In this document: positions 8,448 to 12,714 of the stretch, in pieces | Layout: each line of letters starts with the position of its first letter | How positions within the stretch are numbered: the first letter of the stretch is position 1 | NCBI GenBank assembly: GCA_024405255.1 | Contig: JAKSOY010000121.1 | Span: 1 to 12,714, forward strand | DNA: 12,714 nt | Reading direction: 5' to 3' | From: Kiritimatiellia bacterium | GTDB lineage: Bacteria > Verrucomicrobiota > Kiritimatiellia > RFP12 > UBA1067 | The notes under the pieces: generated by a model | Database searches by the model: none | What the model saw: the letters and a program-made list of their open reading frames with translations, nothing else | What the model was told of the DNA's origin: nothing | Position numbers and translations under genes: made by a program

Positions 8448-8504
8448 GTTTAACTTCCTTTTGCTTTCCAATATTGCTGTAGTGACACCAACTGTAACCA
8501 TGGT

Positions 8505-8787
8505 CAAAAGAATAAAAGAGGAAAAAGAGGGAAAAGAGGTGAGGTGAAAGGAGAAAACGGGAAAATCATCCTCGGAATCCTTTTATGTTGGGCAACGCTT
8601 GAGCGAGGGGATGGGTTATATTGATGATCCGGGAGAAGTGGCCGGGGATTGTGTCACCTCCGAAATTCAACAAGAGTCCAATCGGGTGATTCAATATCTT
8701 CGTAGTCGTATACATAATCATACCACCTCTTTTTCCCTCTTCTCACTCTTTTAATCTTTTCACTCTTTTGACTCTTTTATTCTTTTG
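8505..8787. repeat. Purine/pyrimidine repeat tracts with a perfect 16-bp inverted repeat
   Basis: This fills most of the 375-base gap between 8448 and 8822. The left tract (8505-8565) is rich in AAAAGAG-type units and the right tract (8728-8795) in the complementary CTCTTTT units. CAAAAGAATAAAAGAG at 8505-8520 is the exact reverse complement of 8772-8787. The repeats surround a small GxxExxY-like remnant. The arms are simple-sequence-like, so slippage or insertion are both possible origins. Confidence 0.65.
8566..8721 (-). pseudogene. Remnant resembling the C-terminus of a GxxExxY-family protein
   Basis: A 51-codon frame opens with ATG at 8721 (GAGG four bases upstream; a second ATG at 8715 has better spacing) and closes with TGA at 8566. 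It contains LNHPIGLLLNFGG followed by FSRIINI. This resembles the end of GxxExxY proteins (xVGLLxNFG then a basic/hydrophobic strand with RxxN), a small family common in PVC and Bacteroidetes genomes. The body of the protein with the GxxExxY and ELK motifs is absent, so it is read as a decayed copy, though an independent small peptide gene cannot be excluded. It is flanked by the inverted repeat tracts, and a good promoter lies upstream. Confidence 0.35.
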
Positions 8788-8800
8788 TTCTTCTGCCCGT

Positions 8801-8829
8801 ATTATACCAATATATCGGCGCATTAACAA
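8801..8829 (-). promoter_or_regulatory. Promoter upstream of the GxxExxY remnant and secreted-protein gene
   Basis: Minus-strand TTGTTA (8824-8829) and TATAAT (8801-8806) are 17 bases apart, with TGG before the -10 box. The -35 box overlaps the stop codon of the PARG-kinase gene. Transcription would pass through the CTCTTTT/AAAAGAG tract and the remnant and could reach the secreted-protein gene at 8447 with a leader of about 350 bases. Confidence 0.6.
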
Positions 8830-10454
8830 CGGGCGATTTCCATGAGCATTTTTGAATACACAAGGAAAGAGTGCCGCTGATAGTCGACCGGAAGTTGCTC
8901 CACCAGCGACCCAAAATCATACTGTTTCACCTTCCACCACAGATGCGCGTCCGTGACTACCGGGCCAAGGATTTCCCGCAGGGTTACCTGGTCAGGATGA
9001 TTCCAAAGCGAAAGATAACCGCAAGTACGATCCTGTACATCCATCCGGTTCCAGAACCATCCCTTGCGCTTTCCACGGGCACGAAAGTCGAAACTCGCGC
9101 CGTTGTCGACGAAAAGAAGCGTTCCGTCCACATCCACGAGCACATTGTCGCGGGTGAACGTGTCGATGCCCGCGATCCAGGAAATGACCGGGTAGGCGGT
9201 GATCGCCTGTTCGCGGATTTTCGCCCGCAGGGCGTCGCTTCCGTTTTTCCAGACGTCCTCAAGCGGACGCGCCCCCGAGGCGAATTTCGCCAGCCGAACG
9301 ACTTGCGCCCCGCGGCCGTCATGGAAGTCCACCCGATACTCGCGGCTCGGCGGCACCTGCAACCCCGCCCGGCGCAGGATCTCGTCCGCGACAACCTCAT
9401 TGTGGACATGTTCATCGCTCGAATACGCGGACCAGCTTCCGCACTTGGCGATGAACTTGGTACCGTTGATCCACCCCGCCCGCGGATGCGTCGATCCATT
9501 AGGCGTAGTCTGAAAACCGGCCAGCATCTCGGCCGTCAGAACTTCCGGGAAATCCTCCCCCCGTCCATTCGCAACCAAAGGCCGCACCTCCGCTCGACAG
9601 GCGTTGAACTCGGCTGCAAAAGCCGCATAATTTACGGACTTGGAATTGTGGTCCTCAATCACGGCGAACCGCACACGACGGTACTTGTTCGCGAACTCCT
9701 CCTCGCCGAGAACTTCGTGGAACAATTCCGCCATGTGGACGGGCGGATTGCGGAAGGCGCCACATCCCCAAGCCCCCAACACGATGGCGTCGTGTCCATG
9801 CAGAAGCCCGATGCGCAACATCGACCTGATTTTGCTTTTCGTGACGGCGGCCGCCCAATCCACCATCCGACCGCGGGCGTCGAGTTCGGGACGGTTGATC
9901 GCCGCAACCGAAACGACCGCACAGGTGAAAGGATCGTTAAGAAGGCGATACCCTTCCTTGTCCCCCGCACGGAAAAACGTCACCTTGCCGGAATAGATGC
10001 CACCCGTATCGCGGTCCATCGGATAACGCGCCACACCGAGCGGCACGCCGACAAGCCCGGCGAATGCATCACTGTACTGATAGAGCGACACGCACAGGTT
10101 GCTCCGGCGGAAGAGCGTCTCCTCCTGCGCCCGCGAACCCGTGAGGACGCCTCCTCCCGGCGTGTGGCGATTCGCCATATTGAGGAGAATCGGACGATAA
10201 CCGCTCTCAACGAGCCCACGCGCCACGTCAATGCAATCCGCATTGACGGCGTCGATCGTCGTGGTTCCAACGGAAGGTACCCGTTCCACCGAGGGCGGGT
10301 TTGCATAGAAAACGCTTTGCGCAAGCACGTCCTCCCGCTCCGGCAGGTGTACAGCCCGCCCCGAGCTCGACGCATAATACCCGCACCGGCAGATCATCAT
10401 CGTCTCTTCAAAGACTCGAACATTGTTCATCTTGATTTCTGAAATACTATTCAT
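8823..10454 (-). CDS. Bacterial-type PARG/macrodomain (TIGR02452-like) fused to a kinase-like domain
   Basis: This 543-residue protein has two parts. Residues about 9-285 match microbial poly(ADP-ribose) glycohydrolase-type macrodomains, which bind and hydrolyse ADP-ribose linkages: NMANRHTPGGG, then QEE at 110-112, giving the catalytic GGG-x7-QEE, plus YSGKVTFFR and VLGAWGCGAFRN. Residues about 325-460 look like a minimal PI3/4-kinase- or HipA-like kinase core: GTKFIAKCGS with a lysine at 337, a helix HNEVVADEILRRAGL, a hinge-like VVRLAKF, a catalytic-loop-like GIDTFTRDNVLVD (D431, N437) and VDNGASF (D450) in the place of a DFG-type metal motif. The last 80 residues are helical and unassigned. 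The ATG at 10454 follows GAGAGGG at 8 bases; an ATG at 10430 has no visible site. Cytoplasmic. It could remove ADP-ribose from proteins, DNA or RNA, with the kinase domain modifying the same target; this pairing is inferred. Confidence 0.82.
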   Translation of the reverse strand: MNSISEIKMNNVRVFEETMMICRCGYYASSSGRAVHLPEREDVLAQSVFYANPPSVERVPSVGTTTIDAVNADCIDVARGLVESGYRPILLNMANRHTPGGGVLTGSRAQEETLFRRSNLCVSLYQYSDAFAGLVGVPLGVARYPMDRDTGGIYSGKVTFFRAGDKEGYRLLNDPFTCAVVSVAAINRPELDARGRMVDWAAAVTKSKIRSMLRIGLLHGHDAIVLGAWGCGAFRNPPVHMAELFHEVLGEEEFANKYRRVRFAVIEDHNSKSVNYAAFAAEFNACRAEVRPLVANGRGEDFPEVLTAEMLAGFQTTPNGSTHPRAGWINGTKFIAKCGSWSAYSSDEHVHNEVVADEILRRAGLQVPPSREYRVDFHDGRGAQVVRLAKFASGARPLEDVWKNGSDALRAKIREQAITAYPVISWIAGIDTFTRDNVLVDVDGTLLFVDNGASFDFRARGKRKGWFWNRMDVQDRTCGYLSLWNHPDQVTLREILGPVVTDAHLWWKVKQYDFGSLVEQLPVDYQRHSFLVYSKMLMEIARC

Positions 10455-10484
10455 TTCCTCGACCCTCTCTCATTGCTATTTTGA

Positions 10485-10760
10485 CTAGATGGCAATAGTA
10501 TATCATATTGCGCTTTTGGCTACAAGGGGGAATTTAAAGGTTTCAAAGACCGCATTGTCTTTGACTTTTCCGAACGCGACTACTCTTTCAATCAGGAATT
10601 GATTGGTGCTGGATTGGTCATGCACGCCCTGATCTATGGTAAAAATGGGATCGGCAAAAGTTCCCTCGGGACCTTCTTCGTCGCCGATGAAGTATCGCGC
10701 CCCCGCGGCACTCCTGGCGTACAGGCTCATGTCAATATCCGAACAGGAATTTTCTTCTGA
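10485..10760 (+). pseudogene. N-terminal remnant of a Walker A (AAA-type) ATPase
   Basis: This is the only protein-like signal on the plus strand. The frame reads FGYKGEFKGFKDRIVFDFS near 10515-10571, then ALIYGKNGIGKSSLG. GKNGIGKS at 10638-10661 is a perfect Walker A (GxxxxGKS). This start is typical of AAA_15/AAA_21-type ATPases, many of them in phage-defence or abortive-infection genes. After about 10670 the similarity stops, the frame ends at TGA 10758, and there is no Walker B. No ATG or ribosome site is in frame upstream; a stop lies at 10482. It therefore looks truncated at both ends. Minus-strand frames across the same bases (10503-10856) are antisense shadows. Confidence 0.6.
10497..10525 (-). 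promoter_or_regulatory. Promoter of the PARG-kinase gene
   Basis: Minus-strand TTGTAG (10520-10525) and TATACT (10497-10502) are separated by 17 bases, and the start codon lies at 10454. The boxes fall inside the beginning of the plus-strand ATPase remnant, as expected if that remnant is no longer a gene. Confidence 0.6.
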
Positions 10761-10866
10761 CGGAGGAGAGATCGTTTTTGACGGAGGACAGAGAGATTTT
10801 GATTGAGTTAATCGCGTCGTAGATTGTGTGTTGGTTACTGCGCATGCCGAAGGCATCTGCGTACAT
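10732..10866 (-). CDS. Possible small protein, 44 residues, unrecognised
   Basis: The frame starts MYADAFGMRSNQHTIYDAIN at 10866 and continues with a duplicated SSVKNDL/SSVRRK unit to TGA at 10732. A TATAAT box lies at 10889-10894, about 23 bases before the ATG, but there is no Shine-Dalgarno. The composition is plausible for protein, with a short amphipathic repeat that may be coiled coil. The underlying DNA carries a direct repeat of tgacggagga (period about 22), which could create the pattern without selection. It overlaps the end of the plus-strand ATPase remnant frame, so at most one of the two frames is real there. It may also be a fragment of a longer lost gene. Confidence 0.22.
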   Translation of the reverse strand: MYADAFGMRSNQHTIYDAINSIKISLSSVKNDLSSVRRKFLFGY

Positions 10867-10888
10867 AATTGGATGAACCCGCCCCCAC

Positions 10889-10916
10889 ATTATACCCGAA
10901 GAGTCTTGAAATCAAA
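10889..10916 (-). promoter_or_regulatory. Possible promoter downstream of the antitoxin gene
   Basis: Minus-strand TATAAT (10889-10894) is preceded at 16 bases by a weak TTTGAT (10911-10916) that overlaps the antitoxin stop codon. It would drive the doubtful 44-residue frame at 10866. Only the -10 box is convincing. Confidence 0.4.
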
Positions 10917-11097
10917 CAGCCGGGGCCGTGCGTCGGGCTATCGGCAAGCGAATGTAAACGATTCCCTTGGCCTCATCCTCGCGCTGCCGCTCCGCAGCCG
11001 CCTCGAAAATACGATCGAGACTGTAATCGTATTTCTCTGCGACTTTTTTCCTCATAGCGTAAATCTCATCCATTGGATCATCAAACGTGTTGCTCAT
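10912..11097 (-). CDS. Small antitoxin-like protein of a PIN toxin-antitoxin locus
   Basis: This 61-residue protein reads MSNTFDDPMDEIYAMRKKVA at the start, then YDYSLDRIFEAAAERQ, and ends IVYIRLPIARRTAPAV. It resembles short proteins encoded next to PIN-domain toxins (acidic DPMxEI start, helix MRKKVAEKYDYS, basic tail after a strand), which act as antitoxins and usually repress their own operon. Its ATG overlaps the stop of the PIN remnant in an ATGA arrangement, the gene order expected for a toxin-first pair. AAGGAGG lies about 10 bases before the start. The gene appears intact although its toxin is not. It could persist by chance, or by giving protection against a related toxin elsewhere. 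Family assignment is from pattern memory, not a search. Confidence 0.65.
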   Translation of the reverse strand: MSNTFDDPMDEIYAMRKKVAEKYDYSLDRIFEAAAERQREDEAKGIVYIRLPIARRTAPAV

Positions 11098-11194
11098 AAT
11101 CCGAATTCCTCCTTCCTATCGAGAAAATCCATCGGCGTATTAGAAAGCTCCAAAAGGACGTCTCACAATAGACTTTCAACTTCTTCTCGGGCAT
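11094..11194 (-). pseudogene. PIN-domain toxin with the middle deleted
   Basis: The ATG at 11194 (AAGGG 8 bases upstream) opens MPEKKLKVYCETSFWSFL, the classic first strand of a PIN-domain ribonuclease toxin with its acidic residue (E in the ETS motif). The similarity ends near 11140. A different frame then gives NTPMDFLDRKEEFGL followed by TGA at 11094, which fits the C-terminal end of the same kind of protein and overlaps the antitoxin ATG as an intact toxin gene would. Only 101 bases remain of an expected 400 or so, and the two parts are out of frame. The catalytic core is gone, so it cannot act as a nuclease. Confidence 0.65.
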
Positions 11195-11216
11195 ATCCTT
11201 ATCCCTTCACTACGTA

Positions 11217-11237
11217 ATTATATCAACCTTCGTTGAT
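11217..11237 (-). promoter_or_regulatory. -10 box and palindromic operator of the toxin-antitoxin remnant
   Basis: TATAAT (11217-11222) lies 22 bases before the toxin ATG. Directly upstream and touching it is a perfect palindrome, ATCAAC-CTTC-GTTGAT (11222-11237), placed between the -10 and the expected -35. No good -35 match is seen. A palindrome in this position is typical of autoregulated toxin-antitoxin operons, where the antitoxin or complex blocks RNA polymerase. Confidence 0.55.
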
Positions 11238-11296
11238 TCGACGATCTATAACTTTCAATCTACTATCAAAAAAGTTCCTTCCATTTCGATGCCGAC

Positions 11297-11327
11297 ATTA
11301 TACCATATTGTTCACGGATCGTGTTAA
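11297..11327 (-). promoter_or_regulatory. Second upstream promoter-like site
   Basis: TATAAT (11297-11302) is preceded by TGG (extended -10). A weak TTAACA (11322-11327) lies at a long 19-base spacing. It points toward the toxin-antitoxin remnant, about 100 bases away, and may be a second promoter or the former promoter of a deleted gene. Confidence 0.45.
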
Positions 11328-11348
11328 ATAAACAATCCTTAGCCCGCC

Positions 11349-11505
11349 TTCCACGTTCGACCGCGATTTCAACTTTTTCCCGGCATAACTACGCCATTTC
11401 CTGTGCGCAGCACCAGTTTATGCGGATAGCGTCCGAAAAGTCTGCGTAGTGAAGACCTGCAGGCAAAACCCAGGGATTTCCATGTTTTTGCCCTCGAACG
11501 TGGAA
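11349..11505. repeat. 12-bp perfect inverted repeat next to the DraG break
   Basis: TTCCACGTTCGA (11349-11360) and its reverse complement TCGAACGTGGAA (11494-11505) bound 157 bases. The right copy lies 8 bases from the premature stop of the DraG-like gene. The stretch 11195-11512 holds no gene that I recognise. One minus-strand frame (to 11389) contains HVRGQKHGNPWVLPAGLHYA but matches nothing I know. This may be a small inserted element or a gene-fragment junction. No target-site duplication is obvious. Confidence 0.5.
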
Positions 11506-11512
11506 AGACGGG

Positions 11513-11956
11513 TTAGCAGATTCCCCAACTGTTGTAGGGTTGCGGACGCAACTCTTTAAGCCATCTGCGAAACGCACCGCCGTAGCTAGCGTGTGGATAA
11601 CGCCGCCCGAACTCCTGCATTCGACTGACTGCAGCCGCCGACAAATCCGCCATGTCGCTCGAGCCGCTCGAGCGCCAATCGAGGATCGCCTGCGCAACCG
11701 CCAATGTCATCACGGTGTCGTCCGTGAAATAGCAAGGTCGTTCAGACGGCACAATAGAAGACGATGTCAGAACCGCGCCACTTTTAAGCAGTGCTTCGGC
11801 TAACGACAAGCTGCGCCCGCCCGTCTTGGGCGTCTGCCTCGCCGGCACACGCACCTCACTCGCACTCACCATCAACGAAAATTCCTTGGTTTTCCGGTTG
11901 TGGAATTCAAACCGCGAACCCGCAATGTCTCCAACAATAGCTCCAATCATTTTCAT
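11513..11956 (-). pseudogene. Truncated ADP-ribosylglycohydrolase (DraG family)
   Basis: DraG-type enzymes remove ADP-ribose from proteins using two metal ions. This 147-residue product has the family N-terminus: MIGAIVGDIAGSRFEFHN, KTKEFSL, then FTDDTVMTLAVAQAIL at about 77-92 (D79, D80 bind metal), GRRYPHASYGGAFRRWL and PYNSWG. In intact relatives PYNSWG is followed by NGSAMR and a second half carrying the GDTD-type metal motif. Here the frame ends GIC-stop immediately, so about half the enzyme and part of the metal site are missing. It also carries roughly 45 extra residues (about 29-75) between KTKEFSL and FTDDT. GGAG precedes the start, and spacing favours the second ATG at 11950 (MIGAIVGD). 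It is almost certainly inactive. An ancestral link with the PARG-kinase gene 1 kb downstream is possible. Confidence 0.75.
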
Positions 11957-11994
11957 CTTCTCCTCTCACCTTATTCGCCATTCTCTTTAATTTC

Positions 11995-12600
11995 TTACAC
12001 ACCTTCATAGCCGAGCCGCGCAACTCGCCGATGCCGCCCCTCTCCAACCGCAGGACGCTCTACCTGCTTGAGGAACCCGCAGTAACTTGCGGGACGACCC
12101 AGATATTGCTTTGTCCCCGCCATTAGAATCACCTTGTCCTCCAGATTGAGAAAGGATGTCACGAATCGTTTCCCTTTGCCTGGCTTCTCGACCGCGAAAC
12201 TGACTGGCATCTCGAAGTTGAAATCGCCGCGCTTGACCCGTGCTCGAATCCGCGCTGCGAATTCCGAAAAACGCCGTCCCCACTCAGACTCGTCCAGCTT
12301 GCCGTTCTCAATCACCCACCGTACATGCCGCATGATCGCAAGCTTGTTATAGACCGCCCGATCGGTTTTCTTCCGAGCCTTCAACCCAATCCGCGACCAC
12401 AGCCTTCTCGGCGGCATATAGGCCGCAGGATCGTCTGACCAGGCACCGGCCACCACATTGCCTTCCGACCTCCGGCCCACCCCCTTGAAATAGCGATCCA
12501 ACGCCACGTCACCGTGTCGTTTCACACACATCCGCGCCCGCATCGTCGCCAAGCAATCGGCAATCGCCAGATCTGTCAAATACTCTGCCACCATCTCCAT
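11995..12600 (-). CDS. Unrecognised 201-residue basic protein
   Basis: The frame opens with GTG at 12603 and ATG at 12600 (MEMVAEYL); ATG is used here. No strong ribosome site is seen, only AGG in the repeat-derived leader. The protein is rich in Arg and Lys, with MRARMCVKRHGDVALDRYFKG-like and RIGLKARKKTDRAVYNKL blocks, and near residues 140-165 EKPGKGKRFVTSFLNLEDKV. The last block faintly recalls the fingers region of reverse transcriptases (KPGKGKR then a D-containing helix), but no catalytic YxDD follows. The final 35 residues are encoded by DNA containing a hairpin and look unlike the rest, so the natural C-terminus may have been replaced. No family is assigned. DraG follows 38 bases downstream. 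Intact or truncated status is uncertain. Confidence 0.5.
   Translation of the reverse strand: MEMVAEYLTDLAIADCLATMRARMCVKRHGDVALDRYFKGVGRRSEGNVVAGAWSDDPAAYMPPRRLWSRIGLKARKKTDRAVYNKLAIMRHVRWVIENGKLDESEWGRRFSEFAARIRARVKRGDFNFEMPVSFAVEKPGKGKRFVTSFLNLEDKVILMAGTKQYLGRPASYCGFLKQVERPAVGEGRHRRVARLGYEGV
12076..12093. repeat. Small GC-rich palindrome (REP-like hairpin)
   Basis: CCCGCA-GTAACT-TGCGGG forms a 6-bp perfect stem with a 6-base loop inside the 3' end of the unrecognised gene. It has no T-run, so it is not a typical terminator. It resembles a repetitive extragenic palindrome in shape only. Confidence 0.4.
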
Positions 12601-12714
12601 CACCTATTCGCCTACACCTATTCTCTATACCCCATCCGCCTTCAACCTATTCACTATTCGCCTTCAACCTATCCACTATTCACCTTCAACCTATTCACCT
12701 TCAACCTATTCGCC
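12601..12714. repeat. Tandem repeat array running off the right edge
   Basis: Plus-strand units begin TTCAACCTAT: two 22-base copies at 12641-12662 and 12663-12684, then two 15-base copies at 12685-12699 and 12700-12714. More degenerate CCTATTCGCC/CTATTCTC pieces lie at 12601-12640. A related CCTTATTCGCCATTCTC piece recurs at 11967-11983 before the DraG-like gene. The array occupies the upstream region of the unrecognised gene and continues out of the window. Unique spacers are absent. Confidence 0.75.

Noticed and set aside
8448..8507. Longer start for the secreted protein (ATG at 8507)
   Set aside because: It would put 20 residues before the signal peptide; the ATG at 8447 has AAGGA and begins MKKLIF.
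8871..10442. 523-residue open frame on the plus strand
   Set aside because: Antisense to the PARG-kinase gene, whose frame has clear conserved motifs.
10503..10856. 117-residue open frame on the minus strand
   Set aside because: Mostly the antisense of the ATPase remnant; Ser/Thr/Pro-rich start with no ribosome site and no family resemblance.
12076..12093. Rho-independent terminator
   Set aside because: The hairpin has no following T-run on either strand and lies inside an open reading frame.
12601..12714. Possible CRISPR array
   Set aside because: Units of 15 and 22 bases follow one another without unique spacers and no cas gene is present.
1..12714. tRNA, rRNA or complete insertion sequence
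   Set aside because: No cloverleaf, conserved rRNA stretch or transposase with terminal repeats was seen by eye on either strand.

Overview
The window is GC-rich and almost all convincing genes lie on the minus strand, so it is transcribed right to left. The large secreted CotH-type protein with duplicated LamG-like modules, the URO-D paralogue beside a sugar porter, the Cys-spaced HisI variant and the GxxExxY-like remnant suggest a member of the PVC group, most like Kiritimatiellota, Lentisphaerota or Verrucomicrobiota. This is inferred from gene style only; there is no rRNA or marker gene to settle it.

Left part (1-8447), ordinary metabolic and envelope genes. In transcription order: a small secreted protein of unknown function (8447-7932); a three-gene unit with its own promoter, made of a URO-D-superfamily enzyme (7864-6602), a shortened sugar-porter MFS protein (6577-5354) and a 1461-residue secreted CotH-kinase protein (5354-969) joined by a TAATG stop/start overlap; hisI (896-450), which has a near-leaderless promoter; and secG (404 to beyond the left edge) with an Ala/Pro-rich tail.

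Middle part (8448-10525). A 375-base gap holds purine/pyrimidine repeats with a perfect 16-bp inverted repeat around a remnant that resembles the C-terminus of a GxxExxY protein. Next is the most unusual intact gene, a bacterial-type PARG/macrodomain (TIGR02452-like) fused to a kinase-like C-terminal domain, with a good promoter.

Right part (10480-12714), a decaying accessory region. It holds the N-terminal piece of a Walker A ATPase on the plus strand; a toxin-antitoxin locus whose PIN toxin has lost its middle while the antitoxin-like gene stays intact; a truncated ADP-ribosylglycohydrolase (DraG-like) that ends next to a 12-bp inverted repeat; an unrecognised 201-residue protein; and a tandem-repeat block running off the right edge. 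Two ADP-ribose-hydrolase genes, a toxin-antitoxin relic and an ATPase relic together look like the remains of a defence or mobile-gene island. Six perfect TATAAT boxes, all on the minus strand, mark likely promoters throughout. No tRNA, rRNA, CRISPR array, complete insertion sequence or convincing rho-independent terminator was seen.
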